A stretch of DNA of 40,982 bases. Origin: Actinomortierella ambigua (Eukaryota > Mortierellomycota > Mortierellomycetes > Mortierellales > Mortierellaceae). The stretch covers positions 1-40,982 of the forward strand of contig JAAAJB010000321.1 in the NCBI GenBank assembly GCA_016098155.1. The letters are read 5' to 3'. The position numbers and the translations under genes were made by a program. Each line of letters begins with the position of its first letter. The first letter of the stretch is position 1. The notes under the pieces were generated by a model. That model ran no database searches. It was given only the letters and a program-made list of their open reading frames with translations, and was not told the origin of the DNA. Shown here piece by piece: positions 9,736 through 22,309 of this stretch.

Positions 9736-11923
9736 TCAATTGATTTTGCTCAACAGCGAGAGTTAAAGACGCAAGTGTGTGGTAAACGTTCGTGGTGCGT
9801 GTAGCTCGGGAAAAAAATGCGCAGAGAGCTTTATGACTAGAAACTATACCAAAGGAACGTGTGGGACATGTTGACGAATAAGCTGAAGCTGGCAACGATT
9901 GATTGTCCTCGCTTGATGATGATGTGTTCGTAGCTGAAGCGCATCCTCCGCCATTGGATTTGTCAAGGCACTGCATGAACCCTTGCAAAACTCATTGGGG
10001 AGATGACATTTGTGGGCATTTTTCGCCTTCGGATGACCAAGACCGAAGGTCCTTCAAAAACAAGGAGAAAAAAAATCATTGTCTTGTTGGTGACGGACTG
10101 ACTCTTGTAGTTCAAGCCCGCTGGAAAGCCTTGTATAGATTGGCAAGTGCTGCATGATGTTCTTGCGTCTACATTGCTGACTCGAAGTCTCGGCGTTTCA
10201 GCAGCAGTTTTTTCGCGGGCGGCACGGATACGTCGTTTGGCCTCGTCGTGACCCTTGGCCAAACGTGAAATCCTGGGGGGGGGGAGGGGTGACTCTGCTC
10301 AACGGCATGTGCAAGGCATACCGCGGTGTTGTTGATTGCGTATTGATATGGGTTGTTGATGGATACAAAACATGGCGTACGTGGTTGTTACTGCTGGTAG
10401 TGGTTGACGCATTGGTCGACTGAAGAGTGCGCGCAGCAATAGAGATGTGCTAGCTGTGAAAACAGGGGTTTGTTGTTCATGTTTTTTGTGGGAGTGGAAT
10501 GGTATGAAAAGAAGTGATAGAAAAGAGAGATGGCGAAAATGTGAGGAGAGAGTTGCGGACGAACGCGAAAAAGGACGGGGGGGGGCTGAGCGCTGAGTTG
10601 TCCACTTGGCGCTTTTCTCACAGCCAGCATGGACCACAAGATACATGGACGAAAGCGGGAGACGCCTCTGGAATAGGGTTTGCATCAAATAACTATGACA
10701 GGAGAAGACCCATCCAATTTATGAACAGGCAGGTCCTAAAGGCCCTGCCTGAGTTGTGATGGATAGACTCTGTATCCGTTCTCCTCGGCGGGCGGAAGGC
10801 TCTCATTAAAGATACGCATATATTCCCACTCTTGCACACTTTGCAGCAACCAACTGCTCAAGCTTTTGCATATGTAAGGAAGCGTCAAGATCGGAAACGG
10901 GATCCATAGAGGATGCGGACCGGCGTGGTAGAATGATGCACGGCTGTTGCCGAATGAAATGACGAATAAAGCTCATCATTCGACAACGCCAGGGACTCTG
11001 GATAGAGAGAGGCAGGGGGGTGGTATAAAAATAGTGCAACAAGGCAAAGAAACGCGACATCTTCATGGGAAGCCTTGAACGCGCTTACGCGCAATCAATT
11101 CGCCACTCCTGTACGATGGCTGACGTCCGCACTGCAGGCATGGCCAAAATAAAAGGGGGATGGTGTATTTTCAAGGGCTGACACGCAAACCGTTTGGGAA
11201 GGAAGAGCACCCCTCCCCCACTCGCGTAGCTTATTTTATTGGATCACTAGTCCACGTGTACCATTCCGCACGGTGAGTTTTGTGCTGATATGGATCGAGC
11301 GTGCCGGAAACCAATTATGATACTAGCCAAGTCGCCACTTTCGACACTCCTGGAGTATGGCGGAATGAGAGCCCTTCCGCATCCGTACAAAAAAAGCAGT
11401 GTCTCCTCGGACTCCCTCTGCTATGCTTCTGTGGTGACTGACACATTCATTGTAGGTGCCTCCTCCAACTCGGTACTTCCTTTGTTTAAGTCGTCCTTAT
11501 CGAGCCCTCTCCTCTTTTTTTTTTTTTTTTTTTTTTTTTAGTTGTCACCCTTGAAAAAGGGATGTAAACAAGCCAGGGGAGGAGAGGAAGGAGCTGTTGC
11601 AAAAGGGTCCGTTGATTGGACTTTTGTATGTAGGGACGGTGCCTGGAGGCAAGAGTGCTTCACCCAATCTCAGCGCAATATGCAGCCCTACTCCAGTTTG
11701 TCCCAACTCCTACTCTCCCCTTCCCCTTGCCTCCTCACCCACTTCCTTTTTTTTTGTCGTTCTTCATTCCTTTGCGCATTCCATCTCATTCCCAGTCTTC
11801 ATTCATTAAAAGCGCCATTCCTCCCGATTCATACCACCTGCTCAAAAAAAAGACCAGTACAAAAAAAAAACAAATCTTCAACATCCCTCCCATTGAACCA
11901 TTCACTCCTGCATATTTTCTGCT
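9736..11923. other. Long intergenic stretch, no supported gene
   Basis: About 2.2 kb carries only short frames with no domains. A minus-strand frame at 9963-10262 has a protein-like N-terminal half, but nothing joins it. Poly-G runs occur near 10277 and 10568 and a poly-T run of about 26 near 11515-11539. The last 300 bases are C/T-rich and are probably the promoter and 5' UTR of the Sec14-like gene. Confidence 0.5.
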
Positions 11924-14181
11924 ATGGCCCCCACCACTGCCCCCCACGATGCCGTTCCACAGCCTGGCCGTCTAACACCGGACCAGTCTGCTGCCCTGTA
12001 AAGACCCCTCCTCTCTCTCTCTTCTGGAGAACCAAGAAGGTCAAAGTGGTAGAGTAAAACCTCAATTGCTAACACCGCCAATTTTTCCATATCAATAGTG
12101 GCGAGATGTGGTCCTACTTGTTGTACCTTTGGTACTCTGAAGCCGCCCCCAAGGCAGCCGCTGCTCCCGTGTCCAGTGAAAACGCTGGGATAGCCGACAA
12201 TCAGCGACCAGGGCCATCGTCATCGTCGCCGCCTCCGCAGCCGGCGTCGACTGTCCGCAAGTGGAAGAACCTTGACGTGATGGGTTTCCTGACTAACAAT
12301 GATCATGACAAGTTTCTGCCAACGGCTCGAAGTAACGTCTCAGCCCATCTCTCGCCATTCAACACTCTATATTATCATCTTCATCATCAGCTCCAGACTA
12401 CCTCGCCTTCCTCCACGACAACGACAACAACAGCGATTGCTAGTGCTACCTGTGCTGCTGACGCTGCTAACGACGAGGATGCTGACTCGTGTATCAACGG
12501 CCTAGCAAGAAGCAGCGATAACTGTAAAGAGCGGCTGGCAACCAAGACGATCCAGATGCAGCAAAGGGTAGCAAGTTCGTCGTCGTCGTCGTCGTCGTCC
12601 TCCTGCCCCTCGCCGGTACTCAAGCAGTGGCCTCTTGCGGCTCAGGGCAAGTTCAAGTACAAGTATGGGGCGACGGTGTACCACGACAGTTTTTGGGCAT
12701 GGGTGCAAAACGAGCATCCGGATTCGATCCTGATCCGTAGTCTGAAGGCCCGTGGTTGGAAAGCAGAGCGGGCGATGGAGCATTTGATGTTGGCACTCGA
12801 GTGGCGAATCACGTATGGGCTACAAGAAATGTATTGGATGGAGGAGGACCAGTTGGATCAAAGATACCCAGGATTCTTGTACCTGCTGGAACGTGGCAAG
12901 ATCGCGATCGTGGGACGGGATCGCGAGGGACGACCGTTAGCGTAAGTGATCAATTGTTGCTGTTTTTTTCAGTTACAACTGGTCGAAAGGGGGGACCCGC
13001 CTACCTCTCACACCTCTCTCACATCCCCGCCCCCCTTTTTTCTTTTTTTCTAGTTTTGGTAATCCTTCGGTAGAAGGACATCCGTACCACATTGCATTGA
13101 GGATGCTAGTGTACTTTGTCATCGATTGCACCCGTTTGCTCTGTCGACCACCTAACGACACGTTTTCAGGACTGATCGACCTCTCAGACCTCAGTCTCTC
13201 AGATGTGGTAAGTACTAACGGCCCCGGTGTTGAGATGCAAAGCAATGTAACTCCAATGGTTCGTAATAGTCCTGGGGAAAGGGAGAGGGGATCCGGAATT
13301 TCCTAATGAATACATGTTTGTCCTCTTTTTTTTTCTGTCATCAGAAACTAGCCCCTCCAAGCTACATCTCACACGCCGACTACAACTATGGTCAGATGAT
13401 GGGCGTCGGCTGCGTCTACAAGCCACCATGGATCTTTTACACGGCCTGGAAGCTCGCCTCGCCGTTTATGGATGCCAAGGTCCGCCAGAACCTGGGTTTT
13501 ATGTCAAAAGGGGAGGATCTTGTGACAATGTTTGGAGACGATGTCGAGAGGTTCATGCGAATCCCAAGTGATGGCAGCAGTGAAGATGGCCAACCCTCGT
13601 CGTTATCACCGCCACCACTATGCGACGATACCTCAAACGCTACGCAAGACGGCACGGACGATCCCAAGTCGCTGTCCAAGAAGAAAAAGACAAACACTAG
13701 GAAGGAGACTGCGGACAGCAACCATCACCACCACCACCACCACAACAACAATACCAACAAGGGTAAGCGCAAGGACGGCGGTTTGCCGTCGGCCAACTCT
13801 GTGCAGTTCAATTCCCCGTACGTGCGTCCAGTCCCAGGCGAGAATGACCTCTTCCATCAAGACTCGAAAGCGAAGCTGCGTGTCATTTTCCGTCGTAAGG
13901 AACTCGAGCTGGCCTTTGAGGAAAAGACGATGGATTGGCTGGTCAATCAACACGAGACGACTACGACGATCAACTCGCTGATCAAGGAGCGAGACGAACT
14001 CGGGTACCATGCGATCGACGCCTTTTGGGCCGCCGAGCCTTACACGCGCACGCGGTCTGTCTTTCATCGGCTAGGCAAGATAGAGAAGCAAAAGCCATTC
14101 TTTCCGTCCGATAGCGGTATAGAGGCGGAGGATGGTGGCGTGGAAGGGGAGGATCTGGCTAGTTTGAGATCTCAACAGTAG
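11924..14181 (+). CDS. Sec14-like CRAL-TRIO phospholipid-transfer protein, 4 exons
   Basis: Exons 11924-11997, 12099-12941, 13054-13207 and 13345-14181 join in phase to 635 residues. A CTAAC branch-like motif precedes exon 2. The first residues (GRLTPDQSAAL then GEMW) match the start of fungal Sec14-family proteins, which supports the exon 1 call. A poorly conserved Ser/Thr-rich insert (about 110-190) precedes the CRAL-TRIO N-terminal helices (about 222-262). The lipid-binding CRAL-TRIO domain (about 270-425) includes KIAIVGRDREGRPLAFGNP and KPPWIFYTAWKLASPF. A His/Asn-rich linker and a basic helical C-terminal part follow. Members bind phosphatidylinositol or phosphatidylcholine and support lipid signalling at membranes. 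It resembles the Csr1/Pdr16 branch more than housekeeping Sec14, but I cannot fix the subfamily. Confidence 0.9.
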
Positions 14182-15714
14182 AGTGCAGAGTGTGAAAAAA
14201 ATAATAAAATTATCCCTTGACTCTCTTCCTCTGTTTTGAAGGAGCCGAAAAATCACATTGTCTTCTTGGAAACGCCTCTGCGGTTATATCCAATAAATGA
14301 ACAATTCTCGCCACACGCTTAGGGTCGCTTAAGCTTTGGCCTTTCTCCAAGGTGAGATTGTGGGAGATCCTTCGCATCCAATACTGATCGTCCCCTGAGC
14401 CTCCAAGTGAGACTACGCCGTAAACATGTTAGATTATGATCGCCTGAGAGCAAGACCAGCTTTTATTTCTTCTCCTCCCACTTGAGGCGTTCGCAAACAT
14501 CCATTTTCAGAAGGAACTTCAATTCTATCCCTGTTTTTTTTTTTTTTTTTTTTNNNNNNNNNNGTTGTGGACAACACTAAAAGTCGATTCAAAGGTGTTG
14601 GTTAACGTTTTGCAGGAGAAGAAAAAAAGGGGGGGGGGAGTAAACAATCTAGCGACGCGGAGGGCAACAGACATATGGATGTCTACATTCCTCGTGACGC
14701 TCACAGTCGCAATTGCACAAGGGACGTTCGTTCGCCAACACGACACTCGCAAGGACGAGTACTGTGACAATGAATCTGAGATGCATTCGCGTGTGTAGGT
14801 GTGTTTGTGTGTGTTGCGCGTCGGCAAGTTTACTAAAATGAAGGGGAAGAGGGAAGGAGCTTCAGGAAGAGCGAAAAGGTCAGACGGGGTTTACATATAT
14901 ATCTTGATCTCCGAAAAAAAAGTCTTCCTTTCAATGCGCCATGGACAAGAAGACAACCAATGCTGGGGGAGGGGGGCTGAAGCGGCTGTGGTATGTGGGT
15001 TCTCTCACTGCGACTTTCTTTTTGTGTTTTTTTATCAGAGCCGATCTCATTTACTACTTTTGATAACAGGGGTTGTCGCCCTAGATGGCTGTAGAATTGG
15101 GTAGTTTTGGATCCTTGGCCGAAAAGTTACTAGTAGCTATGCAAGCACTCTATGGCAGGCATTGAAATTTTTATGGAGTCATACTCGTGAATAGGGAGTG
15201 CAGAGGAGCGAGAGATGCAGTGATCCTAATGAAAGCCTGGTCAGCAGCCTGGTCGTGACGAAGAGCAGTCGGTAGATAGGTAAATAATTCCAAGCATACA
15301 TTGCAAACAGGCAGGTAACAGGGACAGCCATCACGACGATCGGAAGAGCCACGATCGGAAGAGCCACTATCGTTTATGTGAGCTTCTGCTTCTCGTTGCA
15401 AAAAACAAGGGGGAGAGTACTCTACGAGGAGGTACTGAAAGAGGAGAATTTCTGATGGAGAAAGGCCCTCATTGAGACGGGAAAAGAAAGGCTGTTAGGC
15501 GAGAGGGTGCCGGTCTAGAGTCACAGGGTGCACGGCCGCGGTAGGAGGTGCAGGATGAGGCAGATCTGAGACCATCCCCCCCCTCCTTGCCACCACAACT
15601 TTGTACCACAACCTCTTGCTCTTCTTCAAAACTCAACTGGCACCACCACTTCGATTGGGTAACTGGATCATCAATTCGGGCTCATCGAGAAGTGCACCTG
15701 TTTATTCAATCATC
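14182..15714. other. Intergenic between convergent genes, with assembly gap
   Basis: No gene is seen. AATAAA at 14203-14208, 22 bases past the Sec14-like stop, is a candidate polyadenylation signal. The stretch also carries a poly-T run, a short N gap and a G run near 14631. The two flanking genes converge here, so it should hold both 3' UTRs. Confidence 0.55.
14554..14563. other. Run of 10 Ns (assembly gap) after poly-T
   Basis: Ten unknown bases directly follow a run of about 20 T. This looks like an assembly or homopolymer break; the true length of the gap is unknown. Confidence 0.98.
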
Positions 15715-18700
15715 TCACAAGCGATGTCCGGGGAGAAACCCAAAGACGAGACTCAGACAGACTGTGTACAGTATCGCGATCACGACCACCTTGAGTGCTC
15801 GCCAACGGTGCAGCCGGATGATGTAGGCTTCTTTGTTCTTGGAAAATTGCATCCATTTGGTCTCGCTCACGTTGAACACTGCTAGGACAGGGCACAAGTT
15901 GAACTGGAACGTCGTGCAAAGCACCACTCCCAAAAACATGGGTATCAACGCCTAGATGGAAGCAAGACATACAAAAAAAGAGGGAGTGTGATGTGAGCAA
16001 AAGCAAAAGCAAAAGCAAAAGCAAAAGCAGATATAAACCACAACCCCTCCCCCCATTTTCAACCAATCGCCCTTACCCATGCGCGCTTGGATCGTGGCTG
16101 GGCATTCAGGAAGATCAGGCAAAACACGGTCGTAAAGCCAAGAAAGAGGAAAAAGAGTCCCAAAAGGAGCCGAAACACCCGATGCGTGTGAACCATATTG
16201 CCATATGCCCGCGCGCGTAGGAACCGCGGGAAATAGTAGCGCTCCATTGTATTAAACACCACATCACGGGCCTCGGAGAACACTAGGCCCAGTTCTTGGT
16301 CTGGCTGGGGCTGCTGATGATGATGGAAAGATCCCTTGGAGCTGTTGGGTCGCCCCAGGCCTTGGCTGATCGTGCTTGCTCGCATGGTTGCTTTAGGGTT
16401 GCTGAATGTGGATGACTTTGATCTTGTTGCTGCCGCTGTTTCGCGGCTCTGCTTTTCATTACTTGGATCCGTCTCGGATCCTTTGCCATGGCTACTGCTC
16501 TTGGATACTATCCCCTTCTTCTCTGTGGTCGCTGGTGTGGGCGAAGGTGTGGATGTTTTCGTTGTTGATCTTGTTGAGGGCCGCACCTCGTCCGTGGAGG
16601 CACCGTTGCCTCGTTCGCTCTGCCCTCCCTTACCGGCGGCGATGCCTGCATCGCCACTCCTCTGTTCCGTCCGCGATGGTGATGATGATGATGATGATGA
16701 TGGTGGTGGTGAGGATGACGGCTGGTTTGCATTCATCAAATAGCCATCCATAAACACTGCAATTCGTTGACGAACCGATGGTGGGATGTGGACATGTCGC
16801 TCAGCCTGAGGTGTCAGATACTTGAGATAGATTCGCTCAGCTGAACGTACTACCTCCTCACGAGACACTGCCATGCCAGATAGACCCTTGGAACTTCCGC
16901 GGTGGGGTGAAGGAGATTGAGAGGGGGAGATGTATACTGCTGCTGTTGCTGCTGCTCCTGCTCCTGCTGCTGATGACGATAATGACGGGGAAGATTCTCC
17001 GGCAGGAGATTGCGCCCTCATCTTCTGCAGCCGATTATGGGACGGCTCTTGTGTAGGCAAGAACTCGACGGATCTCGAGGTGGGAGAAGATGTAGACTGC
17101 TGTAGATGTTGTTGAGAGCGATGGTCCCGTGGTGCGTCAGCAAGCAAGATGGGTTCCAGGGATGACTTTGACTGAAGATCCCTCATCACCCGGCCCTCGC
17201 GAGTCGCCTCGACCTGATGCTGCTGCTGCTGTTGTTGTTGTTGTTGTACCTGAGAAGACTGTAAAGGTGGCGATGCCCTTTTTGTGGTTCGTGCTCCTCC
17301 ATCTAGCTCTTGAAGAATGTTGAAGCTGCCCATTTGCTCAATATCATTGTCGGCCTCGGTGCCAAGCAGGTACTCCTCTTGTCTCGGCTGCGGCCGTCCA
17401 TTATTTTCCACCTGCGCACGCGCCTCCTCGAGTTGGGCGCGTTCCAGCATCACATCCTTGACGTCCTCCCAGCGGAGCCCTGTCTGCTCGCCATATTCTT
17501 GCCTTTCCTCCTGTGACATGTCCAAGAACCGTTTCGCCACTGTCCAATGCGGCTTGATCATTTCCAGCGACATGCTGGATTGAGACTTGTGGGATTTGTG
17601 CATCGGTTGAGCTGATCATGATAAATAAAAAAAAAAGGGAGAGAGAAGGGGAGAAAAAGGGGCGAAAGAAAAGACAGACAGAGCGTGAATAATCTCTCTC
17701 TCTCTCTCCAACCGTCAGCGGCCTTTTTTTTTCTGTTCGTCTTTAAGAAACGGCATCCGGATATTACCTTGAGAGGCCTCTTCCTGATCACTCTGCCATT
17801 GATCCGCAGCGGCGGCAACAGCAGCAGCTCGTTGGTCGCGCTCCTCCCTCTCTCTGGCCAGCTGTCGTTCCTCTGCTCGCTCTCGGGCCTCCTTCCGCCG
17901 AAGGGTGCGCACATAGAGGCGCCAGAGCACCTCATGCGTAGTCACATCCAGCCAGAAATCCACTTGCTCACTGCTCCGCTCATAGTCTCGCATATACAGG
18001 TAAAAGTTGTAGAGACAGACAGGTGGCAGGGTCTTTCGATGCAACACCTGCCAAAGTGTCGGCAGGCTACTGGTCTCTTGACCCGCTCTCTCGCCGTCGT
18101 TGTGTCCTCCTCCATTGCCTCCTGGATGGGCGTAATGGACAAGAGGGTGGGTTGAGCTCCTTCCTACTCCTGCTGCTGCTGCTCCTCCTACTCCTGCTCC
18201 TTTGCTATGACTGTGGCCTTGAGGGCTTGTGCGTCCATTCCCCATGCCCGCACTCCCTCTTCGCTGGTCCATATTGGCGAGCATGGTGGAAGTATTGAAG
18301 GACTGGCGTCTTCCATGGGTTGGAGACGAACGTGGGGCAGAGTGGGGGGTGACGGCGACACCTCCTGAGGATGGCCCTGGAGAAGCACGAGAGGAGGATG
18401 GTAAGGGGAAAGGATTTGGTATGGACGAAGACGATGCAATTGGTGATGGGGACGACGACGAGGAGGGAGATGAGGATGCAGGAGGGACAAGGCCCGTTGT
18501 TGGCAAGGATACATTGACGGCAGGAGAGACATTAGAGTGGGGTATATTTTCATTCATTGAATCATGGCTTGTTGCTGTTGTTGCTGTTGCTGTTTTCGTT
18601 GTGGGCAGTGGGGCTGGAGGGTGCGGCTGAGTAGGGGAGAGAGGGATAGTGTCAAAGGTGTTGTTGCGATCGTCCTCATCGTTGGTTGGAAGCTTGAATG

Positions 18701-19017
18701 GAGGGGATACGTCTGTCAAATTGCCGGCAAATTGGGCCATGGCAGCCGTGGCAGCCGTGGGGGAGTGAGCGGCCACCACTGTCGAGGGCGTGAATGGGAA
18801 TGACTCTGTGCCTGACGTGCCTGTGTGGGGGGATTCTGTGGAGGGAGAGACAGAGCCAGAAAGGGCGGCAGTCGCAGGGGGATGTGGTCGAGCTGAGTGA
18901 GGAGGGGAGGAGAAGGAAGAGGCGGGAGCAGATAGTGAAGGCGGAGGAGGCGAGGAAGAAGAAGAGAAAGAAGAATGAGGAGCGTCCTGGCCTGAGACAG
19001 GTATTCCTGGATGGTCC

Positions 19018-19072
<55 letters not shown>

Positions 19073-19295
19073 GGTGCTGCTGCTGCGAGATTGGATTACT
19101 TGAAACGAAGGAGGTGGTGGCCACTTTGGTGGGTGGTTGATACGTGGTCTGTGCTCGGTGGGTTTGGATTGACTCGAGCAGAGGTCGGCGTGAGACCAAG
19201 GACGATGTAGATGTGGATGAGGAAGAGGATGTGGCATATGGTAGCGCGTCCGGGTTCACACCCTCGCTAGGTGCTTGCGAGAACGATGAGCTCAT
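15715..19295 (-). CDS. RAX1: Rax1-like RGS-domain membrane protein, 3 exons
   Basis: Exons 19295-17768, 17611-16077 and 15951-15715 join in phase to 1099 residues. The N-terminal 410 residues are Ser/Pro/Gln/His-rich. The first half of an RGS fold lies at about 413-465 (LPPVCLYNFYLYMRDYE, FWLDV). After a 300-residue linker comes a helix at 766-775 (SAERIYLKYL) and another at 956-975 (EARDVVFNTMERYYFPRFL), the second half of the fold. Three membrane segments follow: about 988-1012, 1022-1045 and the last 30 residues. RGS plus three C-terminal membrane segments is the layout of yeast Rax1 and Aspergillus RgsD, linked to polarity and G-alpha regulation. This protein is far longer than yeast Rax1 (435 residues). 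I infer a membrane-bound polarity or signalling role; GAP activity cannot be read from sequence. Confidence 0.85.
15997..16026. repeat. (GCAAAA)5 hexamer repeat in an intron
   Basis: Five perfect copies lie within the last intron of the RGS gene, near its 5' splice site. Confidence 0.9.
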
Positions 19296-19850
19296 GACAG
19301 TACTGCGACAACAAGGCCGGGGGCGGAGGAGGAGGGAGATGTGGCGAGAGACTGAACAAGTGGATTTGCACAAACGTCAAAAAAGGAGGGACGAAGAGTA
19401 GGAGGAGGGGAAAGGGAATGAAGGAGGGGGGGGGAGGGACGAGGTGAGCGAAGAGCTGGTGGTGGGGCAGTAGCAGAAGTAACCCTAGCGAGCGAACGCT
19501 GAGCAAATATAATTAGTATCCTTCCCGCCAGAAGGCGAAAGGAATGAGAGGCACAAAGGTTCTGTAGGGAAAGCAAGTTCCAAAGAGAGATTCAAAAAGT
19601 AACAAAGAAAGTGAAGAAGAAAGATACTGTTGAAAGGCACACTCACAAGCCCCCATCATGTCAATGCCAGACCACGAGGAGCTAGCATGATCCTGTATAA
19701 ACCAACAGCAAGAAGGTCGAAAAAAAGGCGTGCAATAGAGAAAAACAGCCGTCGTAAGGTGGGGAGACACAGGTACAGAAGGAATAAAAAAAAAGGGAGC
19801 AAATATTACAGTCGTCTGGTATAGACAAGTAACAACACGGAGGTTCTGCT

Positions 19851-19892
19851 GGCTGTCTGGCTGTCTGGCTGTCTGGCTGTCTGGCTGGCTGG
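19851..19892. repeat. GGCTGTCT tandem repeat
   Basis: Four perfect 8-base copies are followed by GGCTGGCTGG. The repeat is upstream of the RGS gene and in no supported coding region. Confidence 0.9.
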
Positions 19893-20047
19893 AGAGGAAG
19901 GGGAGGCGGGTGACAGCACCGTAAAAATAAAAAGGAGACACAAGCTTGTCTTGTTGTGCGTGCTTCTTCTTCGGCTCTCAACCCAGGCCAGGCCCAAGCT
20001 TGCCTGCTCCAAAGAGTCGCAGGAACACAGTGCTCTCACTCTCTCTT

Positions 20048-20068
20048 ACACACACACACACACACACA
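20048..20068. repeat. (CA)n microsatellite
   Basis: Ten dinucleotide copies lie in intergenic DNA. Confidence 0.9.
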
Positions 20069-20899
20069 GACAGTCTCTTGTTCTGAACTTTGTCAACACA
20101 CGGGCTCCGAGTTGTCCTAAGCAAACCGAAAAAAAAGAGCAGTGTGGATGACAAAGACTGTGCAAGCCCATTATTTTGAGTCTGTGCTACCAACCATCGT
20201 CGGGCGTGCAGATGCCTCCCTCACTGGGAACAGTGGACAGGGAAGAAGAAGAGCCGACTCAAAAGGGGACGTTGTTCTGTGCAAAGCAAAACTTGTTTGG
20301 GAACCTGGGGGGAGGGATGTGGAGGAGGAGGGGTGAGAATAACAGAGCGCCCTTGTTTTTTCCTGTTGTTTGCCCAAGCTCAGTCCTCCCTTAAACCTGC
20401 CGCGCTTTCCTACCCCCCCCTCCACTCCCCTGCCACGACTTTTTAGTATCATATTCTACCGACAAAATTTCTCGAGGAACATGCCAATAAGTAAAGGTCA
20501 GGCTCTACTCACGCTGAAATGAAAGGAGAGAGAATTGAGGGGAGGCCAAACGACAAGGAGGCGTGTGATGAGGAGAGAGACACCAAAAGAAAACAACGAT
20601 GCTTGATGAGAGACAAACTATGACATATGAAAGTATACGAGGCTCAATCTCATCTTCCGCCCTAGCGATGTGCGCCATCATCCATCTACTATCCATGTGA
20701 GATAAGATGGGCACAAAACCACACACCGGTAAGCAAATGAGCATCAGGTCATTGAAAAGGTTTTTTTGTTTTTTTTTTTTTGGTGGCACTCATGATCGCA
20801 ATCCTTTTTTGTCGCATCGCACATCGCATCGGGTAGGAGGTGAGAGAATATATTGAGGAAATTAGGCAAATCCGGCTTGTAAGATGACATATGTCTATG

Positions 20900-21870
20900 T
20901 TAGCAGCACCGAGATTTCCTTTGGGCTTCCGATTCTGTTTCCCACTGCTCAAGACGCATCGATGACGGATTTTGGCTCGTCCCACCGCCACCACCTCCTC
21001 CGATCATGTCCAGTTCCATCTGGGGTATCCGTACTGTCTTGGCAATGTAGATGAATGCATCCTCGACATGGATTCCATCCTTGGCCGATGCCTCAAAGCA
21101 AGGCATCTCGACCTTGGATCCCATCAGCAGGCTATGCTCTCTTGCAAATCCACGCGCCTGCCGCCGCGAGACCACTCGCTCGTCAATGTCAATCTTATTG
21201 CCCAGCAACACAAATGGGAAGTCTGGGTTCGAGTCGCCGATTCCTGCCTGAGCCAGAAACTCGCGCCGCCACTTTGCAAGGTGTTCAAAGGTCAAGTAGT
21301 TGGTTACATCATAACACAGCACGCAAGCGTCCGCTCCTCGATAGAATGCAATGCCTAGTGACTGGAAGCGTTCTTGACCTACAAGGGGCATTGAACAACA
21401 GCAACCAAAGTAGACCACCGTTAAAAAAAAAGTTTTTCGATTAGCGATCCTGGATCCCTGCTGTCTAGAGTGAGGACAGCCAGCCGCACACGAGTAGTTT
21501 CTGGTTGGTGTAACAAAATGTTTAAACACAAAATCGGCGTTGGTTCCTTCCCCGTCCCTTCACTCTCTTTCACTCCTATCCCCTTTCGCCTTCCATGGTC
21601 GAAAGTTTAGTTACCTGCTGTGTCCCAGATCTGTAGCGAGACTCGCTTGCCATCCTCAAGCTCGACCTCCTTGGTGATAAAGTCGGCGCCTATTGTTGCC
21701 TTGTATGCATTTGTGAACCGCCTGTGGACAAACTAGACAGCGGGGGAATAAATAAATAAGGCAACATGTAAGGGAGAAACCCATAGGACGCGCGATCGAA
21801 TATGTAGACCTGAAGACCCACACGCTGGTACCAAAAGGCAGGATTCAATTGAAACATGTATGACATCTCG

Positions 21871-21915
<45 letters not shown>

Positions 21916-22309
21916 TCGCTTACCTGATTGCGAAGTGAAGTCTGGTGCAAGGCGAATAGAAGGGGGGAATTGAATTTGAGCAGATAGAACGTAGAAAGGG
22001 AAAAAAAAATAATATTAAGAAAGATGGCACGCCATCGACAATAGTCGTATTGATTCCTTAATATGGCATACATGCTTGCAATGCTCTTTTGGTCCTGCTC
22101 TGCTCTCTTCGAGTCCCTTGTAAAGGGGGTTGGGGGGTGAGGGTTGCAAAGCAATGGAACAACGGCTGGAGAAGGGAGCAAAAAAAAAAAACCTCGAGTG
22201 GAGTGCTATGAATATGTGTAGCGGTGTCACAATTTCCAGTAGAAGCACTGCTTACCTTGCCAACACCACCATCGCCGATCAGCACGACCTTGAGAATTTC
22301 CTTGCCCAT
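20900..22309 (-). CDS. ypt7: Rab7/Ypt7-family small GTPase, 4 exons
   Basis: Exons 22309-22256, 21941-21924, 21732-21615 and 21378-20900 join in phase to 222 residues. The first exon ends at GDGGVGK and the 18-base second exon adds TSLRNQ, completing the P-loop. Switch I ([14 protein letters not shown]), [17 protein letters not shown] and SAK follow in order. The C-terminal Cys-Cys should be geranylgeranylated. IGADF and FQSLG-AFYRGAD are typical of Rab7, which drives late endosome and vacuole fusion. After NKID the protein is more divergent than usual, and its tail has a Gly7 run, so it may be a Rab7 paralogue (a Rab9-like assignment is less likely) rather than the main Ypt7. Confidence 0.9.
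21876..21912. repeat. (GA)n microsatellite in intron 2 of the Rab gene
   Basis: About 18 GA copies lie roughly 11 bases inside the intron that follows the 18-base micro-exon, on the donor side. Confidence 0.9.

Larger units (their letters stand above)
19296..20899. other. Upstream region of the RGS gene and 3' flank of the Rab gene
   Basis: No gene is supported. The stretch contains purine/pyrimidine-skewed tracts, GGCTGTCT repeats and a CA microsatellite. Frames here (for example 19513-19941 minus) are low-complexity and lack domains. Confidence 0.5.

Noticed and set aside
9963..10262. 99-residue minus-strand frame with a charged N-terminal half
   Set aside because: No recognisable domain, no splice partner that extends it and no promoter signal. 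Too weak to call.
11542..12057. 171-residue plus-strand frame over the start of the Sec14-like gene
   Set aside because: It is translation of C/T-rich upstream DNA in the wrong frame; the conserved start at 11924 with its intron explains the stretch.
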